Assembly (NCBI GenBank): GCA_016708105.1
Contig: JADJGJ010000002.1
Location: 806,001 to 870,000 of the forward strand
DNA from: Crocinitomicaceae bacterium
Lineage (GTDB): Bacteria > Bacteroidota > Bacteroidia > Flavobacteriales_D > Crocinitomicaceae
Reading direction: 5' to 3'
DNA length: 64,000 nucleotides
Both the position numbers and the translations under genes were made by a program. Positions within the stretch are counted from its first letter, which is position 1. Every line of letters begins with the position of its first letter. Below, one piece after another: positions 9,343-18,800 of this stretch. The notes beneath the pieces were generated by a model, which saw only the letters and a list, made by a program, of their open reading frames with translations, had not been told where the DNA came from and did no database searches.

Positions 9343-10089
9343 ATGGCGCTATCACGGAACGAAATAAAATTAATCAGGTCGTTACAGGAGAAGAAAGGAA
9401 GGGAGGCTTCAAGACTCTTTCTTGTTGAAGGGGTGAAAATGGTAGAGGAGCTGTTTTGTCAGTCAAAATACCGCATAGAGTCTGTGTTTTATACGGTTGA
9501 TTATCAAGGCAAGATACCTCATGATGTGCATGCGTATGCAGTTTCTGAAACTGAATTGGAGAGAATATCAGGTCTGATTTCACCGAATAAAATTCTGGCT
9601 CTTGTAAAATATCCGCCAAGATTCATCCCTGACTGGAAAAATGAGCAACTCGTTCTTGTGCTGGATGAGGTTCGTGATCCCGGTAATCTGGGTACCATCT
9701 TGCGCACTGCTGATTGGTTTGGTGTAAAAACTGTGATTGCTTCTGAAACCAGTGTTGATCTTTACAATCCAAAAGTTATTCAGGCCAGTATGGGTGCGGT
9801 ATTCCGCATCAATTATTTGCAAGATAACTTGATCAATGTCATGTCAGAATTGCAAGAACATTCTTTTAAAATTTATGGGGCAGATCTAAAGGGCAAAGAT
9901 TTGTATCAGGTTGAATTAGCAGCTCATTCAGCTATTGTAATGGGCAGTGAATCACATGGGCTTACACCGGGTGTTAAGCAAATGTTGAGTGAAATTGTTA
10001 CCATTCCACGTTTTGGAAAGACAGAATCATTGAATGTTGCAATGGCCGCCGGTATCATTCTTTCTCATTTCCGCAGCAAGGTGATTTGA
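9343..10089 (+). CDS. TrmH/SpoU-family RNA 2'-O-methyltransferase
   Basis: This 248-residue protein has the SpoU substrate-binding N-terminal domain (residues ~10-80) and a C-terminal SPOUT methyltransferase domain with its three motifs: LDEVRDPGNLGTILRTADWFG (motif 1), IVMGSESHGL (motif 2) and IPRFGKTESLNVAMAAGI (motif 3, forming the AdoMet trefoil knot). It methylates a ribose 2'-OH in rRNA or tRNA. The specific target (RlmB-like G2251 or another site) cannot be assigned from sequence. It is divergent from tamL, with 35 bp between the two start codons, so the two promoters overlap. Confidence 0.9.
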   Translation: MALSRNEIKLIRSLQEKKGREASRLFLVEGVKMVEELFCQSKYRIESVFYTVDYQGKIPHDVHAYAVSETELERISGLISPNKILALVKYPPRFIPDWKNEQLVLVLDEVRDPGNLGTILRTADWFGVKTVIASETSVDLYNPKVIQASMGAVFRINYLQDNLINVMSELQEHSFKIYGADLKGKDLYQVELAAHSAIVMGSESHGLTPGVKQMLSEIVTIPRFGKTESLNVAMAAGIILSHFRSKVI

Positions 10090-10114
10090 TCAACAGGTAT
10101 TGACCTCATTGATT

Positions 10115-11800
10115 TTATTGCTGCAAAACCCATCCTTTGATAGCTAGGTCATGATAGATTGAGCTAATGGCATTTTCGGCATCTGTTCTATTTTCAAAAC
10201 ATGCGGCTGATACATAAGTCATCCCTTTTGAGTTAGGAATTAATTTTGCCTGATATCCTTTGCCGGTAATTTCAGCTTGGTAATTTACAGCATTCTCATA
10301 AATTGAAAAACTGCCAACAATGACATGATAATTACAGTTAACATCTGATTTTACACTTGGTGAAGATGGGGTTGAAGTAACCGTTTTTTTCTTCTCAATT
10401 TTTGAGACATCCAGTTTTGAAAGAGAATTAATATTGCCCTTAGCAACCGGAGCTGAGACAGGCTCATCTTCTAAAGTTTTAGTAACCATGTCAGCTTCAT
10501 CATCTAACGTTATATCATTGTCATTAGCTTTTTGATCAGAAGAATTTTTAGGGAGACTTACAGGTTGAAATAGAGACAGAAACAAATCAAGCTCTTGTTC
10601 AAAAATGAAATCTTCATGTGCATTTTCTTGCGCCAATTTAAAATCTTTAAATATTTCAATTTTACCTTCATAACACGCTACCCAAATTTCTGAATCTTCC
10701 CAGTTGGCGGTGATACCTATTGGGTGATGTCCTGTGTTGACGACTTCAACAACTTGCATACTGTCAGTTCTTATTTTACTAAATGTGTTAGCAAAATAAT
10801 TGACTACGTACAAATATTTTTGATCAGGAGACAAGATCATACTGCGCGGCCCGGCATTGGTACTGCAATATTGATGTGTACTATCAGCTATACAATATTT
10901 CAATAAGGAATTGCCTGAATTAAGCGAAATATAAAGCAAGCTGTCATTGGAAGAAAGCACAACATGCCGTGGTGATTTGCCTACATTAGAGATGTATGTT
11001 TTTTCATACGACGCTAAATTGATACGGGCAATTTTGGTTGAACCCATTACCGTGATATATGCCCATTTTGAGTCTGATGAAATGGCAACACCCCTAGGAT
11101 GCGCGCCAACATCAACTTTTTTAATTTCTTTTTCAGTTGCCAAATCAACAATGGAAACATCACCGCTACTCCAGTTTGAAACCACCATTTTTTTTTCATC
11201 GGGCGTAATAGCAAGATATTTTGGAACGGCACCTACTTTAATTACTTTTTCAATTTGAAATGTTTGGGTATTTATTTTGTAGATGAATCCCGGGTCATAT
11301 CCTTTTCCATTGCAAGCGTCACATCCGGGATTATTGAATCCGTCACCACTCATGGTATAGTTTGATACCCACAAGTAATTTCCATTATGAGAAAAACTAG
11401 CCTCAACGGGTCCACCCAAATATGAATCTCCCTTGTAATCACTGAAACCGTGTGCTTTCAAATCAATCTCATCAGAAATTTTTGCTATCAGTTCTCCGTT
11501 TTTGTTGTAAAGAGTTACTGTGTGCCGGTACATCATGTTTTGCGCGGCGAATAGACCTGTACCGCTTGCAACTACTGATTTTGGAGAGATTCCGTCACCC
11601 AATTCCATTTTCTTATAAATATACTTTTTGCCCTGCGCAAAAGTGAAAGGTGATAGTAGAATGAAAAAAAAGTAGAAAATAATTATCCAAGCACGGTTTG
11701 GATCTGTTGCAGATCTTGTGCTTTCTGATTTTCTCCAACCCTGCTGTAGGCGTATGAGAGATTGCTCAGCATGCGTCTGAGTATTTCGGTATTTGAACAT
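10115..11800 (-). CDS. YncE-like beta-propeller protein with C-terminal SPOR domain
   Basis: The protein holds YVTN/YncE-type propeller repeats over residues ~80-390 (VPKYLAITPDEKKMVVSNWSSG, HPRGVAISSDSKWAYIT, SPRHVVLSSNDSLLYIS), a low-complexity linker, and a C-terminal SPOR domain (NYHVIVGSFSIYENAVNYQAEI) that normally binds denuded peptidoglycan. It is probably periplasmic. The start is uncertain: the hydrophobic signal segment (IIIFYFFFILLSPFTFAQG) directly follows the stop of the upstream gene and has no ATG, GTG or TTG in front of it. The only ATG that keeps the signal is at 11800, inside the upstream gene; ATA at 11686 or ATT at 11683 are alternatives. Confidence 0.75.
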   Translation of the reverse strand: MFKYRNTQTHAEQSLIRLQQGWRKSESTRSATDPNRAWIIIFYFFFILLSPFTFAQGKKYIYKKMELGDGISPKSVVASGTGLFAAQNMMYRHTVTLYNKNGELIAKISDEIDLKAHGFSDYKGDSYLGGPVEASFSHNGNYLWVSNYTMSGDGFNNPGCDACNGKGYDPGFIYKINTQTFQIEKVIKVGAVPKYLAITPDEKKMVVSNWSSGDVSIVDLATEKEIKKVDVGAHPRGVAISSDSKWAYITVMGSTKIARINLASYEKTYISNVGKSPRHVVLSSNDSLLYISLNSGNSLLKYCIADSTHQYCSTNAGPRSMILSPDQKYLYVVNYFANTFSKIRTDSMQVVEVVNTGHHPIGITANWEDSEIWVACYEGKIEIFKDFKLAQENAHEDFIFEQELDLFLSLFQPVSLPKNSSDQKANDNDITLDDEADMVTKTLEDEPVSAPVAKGNINSLSKLDVSKIEKKKTVTSTPSSPSVKSDVNCNYHVIVGSFSIYENAVNYQAEITGKGYQAKLIPNSKGMTYVSAACFENRTDAENAISSIYHDLAIKGWVLQQ

Positions 11801-12576
11801 GGTTCAAAATAATCGCGCTCAAAGGGTAGATTCAGACTTCGTAAATAATTCTCAATCTCATTGTGATCAAAAATTCTTCCACGGCTGAATGGATTGATAT
11901 AAAACAATACATTTCGGTCGTCATCAAACCCTAACATTTTTAATGTCTTGAGTTCGTCTACGAAACCAAGCACAAAATGGTTAGGTAAATTTACACCATA
12001 AATTGGTATTTGCAGTCTTTGAGCAATGACAGAGTAAAGGATTGACAGGCTTAAAGGATTCCCTTTCTTTGATTCAATTACCGTATTGATGTACGAATTT
12101 TGCGGTGCATAGAAATTGTTTTTACTTGACTCAAAGCCACAAATGTCAAATAAAACGTGATTAAAAATTTTGACAATTTCAAAAGCAGTATTATTCTCAT
12201 TGATTTCAAGCCAAACCTTTTGTTTTATTTTTTCCAGCTCATCTTCAATTTTCTTTTCATTTAAATCTGGAAAATGGAATTTGCTCAAAATCATAGAACC
12301 TCTGAACAGATCGCGGTTAGACGAGTCTCTCCATTTTTTGAGCTCTGTTTTTATTTCATTCAATCTTATTTCATGTATGATTCCATTCAACCTATCCTGA
12401 TATTCTTGTTGGGTAATGGTTTGGTGCCAGGTTTCTTCTAGGGCTGATACAGCGTTTTTACCATAGCCAACCAATTTGTCTCTGACATGGTCATAAACTA
12501 AAGGGTCAGGGTCTTCAACCAGTTTGATTAAAGCAGCTAACTCTCGCGGATTATTTGGTACCAGTGTAGTTCTCAC
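11683..12576 (-). CDS. SirB1-like transglutaminase-fold protein
   Basis: This 297-residue protein resembles the SirB1 family: a transglutaminase-like core with GNPLSLSILYSVIAQRLQIPIYGVNLPNHFVLGF (residues ~175-210), in which the catalytic Cys position is occupied by Ser/Leu residues, so it is probably not an active transglutaminase. The N-terminus (ELAALIKLVEDPDPLVYDHVRDKL) looks like a HEAT-type helical repeat and the last ~45 residues are TPR-like. Its cellular role is not established. The start is a GTG at 12576, preceded by TACCTTTG ending 4 nt upstream, which suggests a leaderless mRNA. The propeller-SPOR gene follows immediately, probably in the same transcript. Confidence 0.8.
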   Translation of the reverse strand: MRTTLVPNNPRELAALIKLVEDPDPLVYDHVRDKLVGYGKNAVSALEETWHQTITQQEYQDRLNGIIHEIRLNEIKTELKKWRDSSNRDLFRGSMILSKFHFPDLNEKKIEDELEKIKQKVWLEINENNTAFEIVKIFNHVLFDICGFESSKNNFYAPQNSYINTVIESKKGNPLSLSILYSVIAQRLQIPIYGVNLPNHFVLGFVDELKTLKMLGFDDDRNVLFYINPFSRGRIFDHNEIENYLRSLNLPFERDYFEPCSNTEILRRMLSNLSYAYSRVGENQKAQDLQQIQTVLG

Positions 12577-12580
12577 CTAA

Positions 12581-12588
12581 CAAAGGTA
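12581..12588 (-). promoter_or_regulatory. -7 element (TACCTTTG) abutting the SirB1-like gene
   Basis: The minus strand carries TACCTTTG, an exact TAnnTTTG match, ending 4 nt before the GTG start at 12576. No TTG is present at 17-23 nt upstream, so only half of the promoter consensus is visible. The spacing predicts transcription starting at or next to the first codon. Confidence 0.4.
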
Positions 12589-12722
12589 TGAAGCCTTATC
12601 GCCGGCTGCGGTTGACGGCCTTAAATGTTTTTAACCCGCTAATGTCAATTGATTTATTTTGATCATCACCTGTAAACCACTGAATTCAACGGATTGAGCA
12701 GGTTATTAACAAAGATTTTTAA

Positions 12723-13595
12723 TTAAACCGTTAATTTAATTAGTACATCTTCAATCAAACTGATCATTTTGGTTTTGTAGTCAGGTTCAAATTGATTTGT
12801 ATATCTGTTGGCAACAACCAGACACACCGTGGTAGCTTGGTGTCCCAGCGCTTTAGATAATGCAAAAAGGGCAGATGATTCCATTTCAAAATTGGCTACC
12901 GGCATCTGATTCCATGTAAATTTTCTGATGGTGTCCCTGAAATCAGGTATGCTCAGTGGTACACGCAATTGTCTTCCCTGTGGTCCGTAAAAACCGTTAG
13001 CTGTTATGGTGATGCCTGAATGAAAACCTGAACTCAGTTTATTGAATAGTGACTCATCACTGCTTGTAAAATAAGGAGTGTTGAGGTGTGTTGGCCATTG
13101 CGTTTGTTGAATAAAGGCGTTTGAAGCTGCACACTCATCCGGTGAAAAAGGAATTTGGTAGAAGCCTGCTACGCCATCTAACCCAATTGCATAACGTGAA
13201 ACAATGCTTTCTCCCGGAGCTATGCTTTCTTGCAATGATCCGCAGGTTCCAATTCTTACGAGCTTTAATGATTTAAGCGCCGGTAATAAAGTTCTGGTTG
13301 AAAGTTCAATGTTTACTAAAGCATCTAGTTCATTAAGCACTATGTCTATATTGTCGGTTCCTATTCCGGTTGATAAGGCGGTGATTTCTTTACCTCTGCA
13401 GGTACCCGTTACAGTATAAAATTCGCGGTGTTGATGTTCAAAACGTATTGTATCAAAGAATTTTTTGATCAATTCCACTCTGCCTTGATCACCCACAAGC
13501 AAAATCGTATCGGCAATGTCTGCCTGATTAATGCCAAGATGATACACGTTTCCATTTGAATCTAAGGTTAGTTCTGATGCTTTAAATGTTGACAT
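12723..13595 (-). CDS. Nucleoside phosphorylase (uridine phosphorylase-like)
   Basis: This 290-residue protein belongs to the PNP/UDP phosphorylase family, which cleaves nucleosides with phosphate to free base and ribose-1-phosphate. Visible family motifs are LLVGDQGRVELIKKF, TALSTGIGTDNIDIVLNEL (phosphate site), VRIGTCGSLQ and NFEMESSALFALSKALGH (ribose-binding Met-Glu). The MESSALF segment and the overall order fit uridine phosphorylase-like enzymes better than MTA/SAH nucleosidase. Substrate preference is not settled by sequence. It begins 4 bp after the bshC stop, so it is probably cotranscribed with it. Confidence 0.85.
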   Translation of the reverse strand: MSTFKASELTLDSNGNVYHLGINQADIADTILLVGDQGRVELIKKFFDTIRFEHQHREFYTVTGTCRGKEITALSTGIGTDNIDIVLNELDALVNIELSTRTLLPALKSLKLVRIGTCGSLQESIAPGESIVSRYAIGLDGVAGFYQIPFSPDECAASNAFIQQTQWPTHLNTPYFTSSDESLFNKLSSGFHSGITITANGFYGPQGRQLRVPLSIPDFRDTIRKFTWNQMPVANFEMESSALFALSKALGHQATTVCLVVANRYTNQFEPDYKTKMISLIEDVLIKLTV

Positions 13596-13599
13596 AATT

Positions 13600-15192
13600 T
13601 TAACTATACATTACACGCACTGCGCAATTTGAAGCATTATCACTGAGTAGCCTGATCAAGTCGTCAACCCATGTTTTGTTAGCTAAATAATAGGGAAGAA
13701 AATTGACTTTTCGTTCAGCAAATGAACCATCAGGAAAAAGTTGACCTCTCAATTTTTTTATGCGGTTGAGCGTAGTTTCGTCTTTTTGCTTTTGGGATCT
13801 GATCAGTTTTTCTTCAATTTTTTTTAGTGATGCAGACATTTTTACAAATTCTGCTTCTGTTAGGTTTGCTAATCCGCTGTCAGTATGTTGTACTAAAGCT
13901 GATATTTTTTCTTTGATGGTTTGCAAGTCTGTTTGTGCTTGTGTAATTTCATTTTCAATACCTGAATTTTCTCTCACAAATTGTTTCATCAGATAATCTG
14001 CTTCTTTTTGCAGATCAGTAATATCAAGAGATAGTGTTTCTAAATCTTCTCTTTGTTTTTGATTAATCAAGACAATTGAATCACGCACGCGCAATACCGG
14101 AAAACTCACGTTGAGCGAATCAAATAAATGACGTAATTGCATCCAGTATGAAATTTCACCGGCACCACCAACATATACCAAATTGGGCAAAACTAGTTCC
14201 TGATAAACAGGTCGCAATAAGGCATTGGGTGATATTCTTTCAGGATACTCTGTTATAATTTTTAATAGTTCATCCGTAGTGAATGATAGATTTCCTGCAG
14301 TAAATGTTGTACCATCAGTTATAATTCTGTGTCTGATGTTAAGTTCATCAAGATAAAACAAGTTGCACTCTCTGACATGGGCTTGTTGATGATAGCCATG
14401 TTTTTGGAGTCGGGCGTTGGTTTCAGTAACCGTTTTATGTACAATTTGAGATGTTATTTCTTTTTTATAAACCTGAACCATTAGTTTTTTTAATTCTCTT
14501 TCATTGCCATCCAGAATAATCAAACCATGATTACCAAATAAGTCATTATACAAATGCCGAGTAGCCTCAGCTAAATTTTTTTCTTGCAGATAATAGTTGC
14601 GAAATTTCTGAATGATTTCTTTTTCAAAATTTTCACGGAACAAGTTTTCAATTTCATCAAATACTCCGCTGAGGCTAGCCGTTTCAAATTTTCCGGCTAT
14701 AAGAGATTCACGAACCGGTTTAACCCATTCAATATTTTTTCCAAATAAATTGAGGTGATTTATTTCTTCAAAATCATGGTCTTCTGAAGCCATCCAGAAT
14801 ACTGGTACAAATTGATGCTGCGAAAATTTTTTACCCAGATGTGCAGTCAAAGCTATAGCTTGAGCAATTTTAATGATTGAATATAGTGGCCCGCCCAGCA
14901 AGTTAAGTTGATGTCCTGTTGTAATACAAAAGGTATTCTGATTTTTAAGTGAAAGAATATTTTTTTTTGAGCTTTCTGACAAGGAAATTTGAGCATTCTG
15001 TTTTGCTAAAATATCATAGAGAAGATTTCTGTCTACAGCAAATTCTTCTTTTTTATTGAGTTTGTTTAGAATGGCTTCGTCAGAATAAAATTGTTTACAA
15101 AATTCAGTCACACGATCATTCTCCCCAACATAATCTTTAATTAGGTCAGGAATGGAACGAAATTGAGAAAAAGGGTATGAATTTTTCAGCAT
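13600..15192 (-). CDS. bshC: Bacillithiol biosynthesis cysteine-adding enzyme BshC
   Basis: The 530-residue protein matches BshC, which adds cysteine to glucosaminyl-malate in the last step of bacillithiol synthesis in the cytoplasm. Recognisable segments are CITTGHQLNLLGGPLYSIIK (residues ~94-113), VPVFWMASEDHDFEEINH (with the conserved SEDHD), LPNLVYVGGAGEISYWMQL and a long C-terminal coiled coil (residues ~385-490). Length agrees with the family (~540). The start is the ATG at 15192, with a TTG-N20-TAATTTTG promoter ending 4 nt upstream. BshA and BshB are not in the window. Confidence 0.92.
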   Translation of the reverse strand: MLKNSYPFSQFRSIPDLIKDYVGENDRVTEFCKQFYSDEAILNKLNKKEEFAVDRNLLYDILAKQNAQISLSESSKKNILSLKNQNTFCITTGHQLNLLGGPLYSIIKIAQAIALTAHLGKKFSQHQFVPVFWMASEDHDFEEINHLNLFGKNIEWVKPVRESLIAGKFETASLSGVFDEIENLFRENFEKEIIQKFRNYYLQEKNLAEATRHLYNDLFGNHGLIILDGNERELKKLMVQVYKKEITSQIVHKTVTETNARLQKHGYHQQAHVRECNLFYLDELNIRHRIITDGTTFTAGNLSFTTDELLKIITEYPERISPNALLRPVYQELVLPNLVYVGGAGEISYWMQLRHLFDSLNVSFPVLRVRDSIVLINQKQREDLETLSLDITDLQKEADYLMKQFVRENSGIENEITQAQTDLQTIKEKISALVQHTDSGLANLTEAEFVKMSASLKKIEEKLIRSQKQKDETTLNRIKKLRGQLFPDGSFAERKVNFLPYYLANKTWVDDLIRLLSDNASNCAVRVMYS

Positions 15193-15196
15193 AGAT

Positions 15197-15227
15197 CAAA
15201 ATTAACCCAATTTTGCTATATCTGCAA
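15197..15227 (-). promoter_or_regulatory. Promoter of bshC
   Basis: On the minus strand a TTG (15227-15225) is followed after 20 nt by TAATTTTG (15204-15197), matching the Bacteroidota -33/-7 consensus. The -7 element ends only 4 nt before the bshC ATG, which predicts a leaderless transcript. Confidence 0.65.
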
Positions 15228-15279
15228 TCATGGATACGAATCAAACTTTAAGACGAAAATGGTGAAGAGATATTGTAAA

Positions 15280-15313
15280 AAAAAAGCCACTTGTCAATAC
15301 AAATGGCTTTTTG
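15280..15313 (-). terminator. Rho-independent terminator after ndk
   Basis: An inverted repeat (AGCCACTTGT / ACAAATGGCT, 9 of 10 paired, loop CAAT) is flanked by an A-run on one side and a T-run on the other. Read on the minus strand it ends in a run of nine T and lies 18 bp past the ndk stop. Confidence 0.75.
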
Positions 15314-15330
15314 AAATATGATGGTGCTAA

Positions 15331-15753
15331 TTATCCTACCAATTCTGCATCAGAGAAATGGAAAGCAATTTCAATTGCAGCATTGTCATCAGAGTCTGAA
15401 CCATGCACAGCGTTTTCTGCTTTTGATTTTGCGAATTTTTTCCGAATGGTTCCTTCAGCAGCTTCAGCAGGATCAGTTGATCCAATCAATTTTCTGAAAT
15501 CAACTACTGCGTTATCTTTTTCTAATGCCATAGATACAATAGGGCCACTTGACATGTACGCTACAAGTTCTCCATAAAAGGGACGTTCTTTGTGAACTTC
15601 ATAAAAAGCACCTGCGCGCTCTTTAGATAGTTGTGTCAATTTCATTCCTTTAATTTTGTAGCCGGCGGCAATAATCATGTCAATAATTTTGCCGGCATGT
15701 CCTGCAGCAACTGCTTCAGGTTTAATCATGGTAAATGTTCGGTTGGTAGCCAT
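15331..15753 (-). CDS. ndk: Nucleoside diphosphate kinase
   Basis: Ndk transfers the gamma-phosphate from ATP to NDPs through a phospho-histidine. The 140-residue protein has RTFTMIKPEAV at the start, the catalytic segment NAVHGSDSDDNA with His117, and IGSTDPAEAAEGTIR, all in the standard order and length. It has its own promoter (TAnnTTTG at 15778-15771, leader ~13 nt) and terminator, so it is a single-gene unit. Confidence 0.97.
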   Translation of the reverse strand: MATNRTFTMIKPEAVAAGHAGKIIDMIIAAGYKIKGMKLTQLSKERAGAFYEVHKERPFYGELVAYMSSGPIVSMALEKDNAVVDFRKLIGSTDPAEAAEGTIRKKFAKSKAENAVHGSDSDDNAAIEIAFHFSDAELVG

Positions 15754-15770
15754 ACGTATAAAATTTTGTG

Positions 15771-15802
15771 CAAAGATAGATAGAGTTTTATTATCAGAAC
15801 AA
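15771..15802 (-). promoter_or_regulatory. Promoter of ndk
   Basis: On the minus strand TTG (15802-15800), 21 nt, then TATCTTTG (15778-15771). Both elements match the Bacteroidota consensus, and the ndk ATG lies 17 nt past the -7 element. Confidence 0.65.
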
Positions 15803-15831
15803 TAAAAATAAAGTTGAACAAACCGGAAATA

Positions 15832-15865
15832 AAAAACCCTGTCCTTTTTATTTGACAGGGTTTTT
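15832..15865 (-). terminator. Rho-independent terminator after the type B surface-protein pair
   Basis: The arms AAACCCTGTC and GACAGGGTTT form a perfect stem with an AT-rich loop. The element sits a few bases past the stop at 15871 and ends the two-gene unit on the minus strand. It is symmetric enough to work in both directions. Confidence 0.8.
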
Positions 15866-15870
15866 AAAGT

Positions 15871-18800
15871 TTATTTACTGTTTATTATTTGAATTGAGCC
15901 TTGGCCTTCAAATGGAGTACCGTTCTCAGCAACTCCTGTAAATGTGTAGAAGTAAGTTCCATCACTGCAGGTGTCTCCGTTCGGATCTGTACCATCCCAT
16001 TTATCAGTAATGGATGTCATTTCATACATTCTAACTCCCCAACGATTCACAATAATACAATTGAATTCAGCAACGCCTTCAGCATATTCATAAAAATAGA
16101 ATTCGTCATTTGTTCCGTCGCCATCAGGTGAGAATATATTTACTGGCATAAAATCTAGCGGATTATATATTACTACCGGTTTACACAACGTATCTGAACA
16201 ACCATTGCTGTTTAATGCTACAAGGCAAACTTGATAGGTTCCGCCCTCAGTGTATGAACGATCATAAGTTTCATAATAATCATGCGTTAAAATCCAGTTT
16301 TCACCGGCAAAACCAAAATGCCAGAAGAAGGTGGTGTCAGCCATTGGATCATTTGGATTGGCGAAATATTGAGATTCATTCACATAATGAACATCAACCT
16401 GTGCAGTACCAAAATATTGCGCTGTAAACTGAGGAGATGTCATTTCAAAATCAGCAATAGGTGAAACTTCAGGCACAGTGACTATGGTTGTAAGTGTACA
16501 ACCTTTTGTGTCTGTAACTAAAATTTGATAGTCACCCGGATTCAGACCGCCCCAGGTTGAATTACTAGAAGTAGCACCGGTTTGTAAATTTGTCCACAAA
16601 TAAATATAGTTTGGATTTTCACCCGAAGCTGCCGCATAGACAACACCGTGCCCGTTTTGATAATCAAACATGCGACAATCAGCCGGTTCAACTCCTAATT
16701 CAACAAAGTAAAGTGAGTCAGGATAAACAATTGAGAAGTCAAAAACATCCGAACATCCGTTGGCATCATTAATTGTCAGTGAATATGTGCCCGGAGGAAG
16801 TTGCACACAAGAGTCTTGACCAATTCCATTTATTCCGTTTGGATTCGGATTCCAGAAATAACTCAAGGCGTTGTAACTTCCATTATAGTTGTAAACGGTA
16901 TCAGCAACAGCTAAACCTGTGTTGTATCCATAACAAAGCGGTTGTGTGATATGTAAATCAACGTCTAATTGTTGTGGCTGATTAATAAAAACTGAATCAA
17001 TTCCTGCACATCCACTTCCATCATCCACGTTGAGGTAGTACCAACCGGTACCAATATTATTTACTGTGTTTGTTCCTGTGCCATTGATTTGTGTACCTGC
17101 TGAGTTGGTAATTACATATGTATATGGTCCACCACCCGCAGTATTGATGGTGAGTGATCCATCAGTAAATCCATAACAAGAAGGTGTTCCAATGGTCAAC
17201 GCCATAGTTGGGCTGGTATTGATTTCAATTGGCATACTGTAGGTGTCAATACATCCTTGATTTGTTTCAATAGTTAATTCAATGATATAAGTACCTGTCG
17301 CGCCATATTGGTAGGTTGGATTTGTTGATGATGATCCATTTCCGTCACCAAAATCCCAATCGTTGATAGTTATTGTAGCGCCACCACCACCGGCAATGGA
17401 GTTATTGTCAAAAGTGATTGGATTAGAAATGCATCCCCCGGTAAGTCCATCTGCTGATGATTGCCCGTTGATAATAAATTCAAAATCTGCAATTGGTTGT
17501 GCATTCAAATTCACAGTTACAATGGCTACATCATCCAAACATCCTGATGCTCCAGGAACGAGATATTCAAATGTATAAGTTCCTGCAAGTCCGGTTCCGG
17601 TTAATACGGCTGTACTTGTATTAAATTGTCCGCTTGGTACTGCTGTGGTTTCTGACCAGGTCCCAGAATTTGAAGTAGTGAGGTAATCATCTAAATCTAG
17701 CACTGTGCCACTGACGTTACACATCGTTATAGTTGAATCACTTCCTGCTGCACCAGACCCTCCAAAGTCAATGACGATTTGCTGAACAGAAAAACATCCT
17801 CCAACAGGATCTGCTATTACAGCATAGACCACATCACCCGGCCCCATGGTATTTGTTGGCCAAATTCCTACGGTCTGATCAGCACTATCCGGAATTACAC
17901 CGTAAAATTCAATGACAGTACCCGGAGTATTATTGAGATCGGTTATGACTAAAGTTGTTAAGTCAAATGTACCGCATTGTGGTCCCGGATCGGTTATTAC
18001 AATTTCTGGTCCTGCTGTCAAGTCTACCACTATTTCTTTAATAATTTGTCCAGCAATACAAGATGTTACGGGAGTACCGGTTACAGTATATGTAGTAGTA
18101 TTGTTAGGTGAGGCTTGCGTAGAAGTTCCAGTAGTTGTACTTAAATCGTCAGTAGGTGTCCACACCCATGTATAGTCGCCGGTATTTGGTCCATCAACAC
18201 TTATAGTTGTAGGTACACCGGCGCAGGTGAATACGGTATCAACAGATGGCTCGCAGAAAGCAGGTGGTAATCCTGTTCCGCCAACAAAATCAAAGAAATA
18301 TAAACTTGAAAGCGCTGCATCAATTTGATTTTGGTCAAGTATTACACTGAATTGAAAAGTTTCGCTCGCTCCTGCAGATAATGAAGAAATTTTGTAAGCA
18401 AGTGAAATAGCTTCATCAGCAAATACGCTTGAGCCGGCAGTTCCAACAAGTCCAGCGGTTCCATTCCAAATGTCAGACGCATCACGGTTTGAAAATCCAC
18501 CGTGACTCACTCTAAAATTTGATCCAATGGCGGCTAAACCAATGTAAGAAACCCAAGGTGAATTTTGAGTTGCAGAAACTAATGCTTTTTCACATCCGGG
18601 TGCCGGTTGAGACACTATCGTGTTTTGCGTATAATAATCAAATGTCAGTTCCTCATTGTTGTCAGGGTCCAGATTTCTGTAATAGTACAGATCATTCAAT
18701 GTACCCCCCGTGTTATTGGTAAGCGTAACTTCAGTTGTATAATAAAGCTGTGTGATATTTAGTGAGTACACAATGGTAATAGCAACATTAGCTACAGCGC

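Noticed and set aside
11683..12576. Active transglutaminase
   Set aside because: The Cys-His-Asp triad could not be traced; the equivalent Cys position is Ser or Leu in GNPLSLSILYS.
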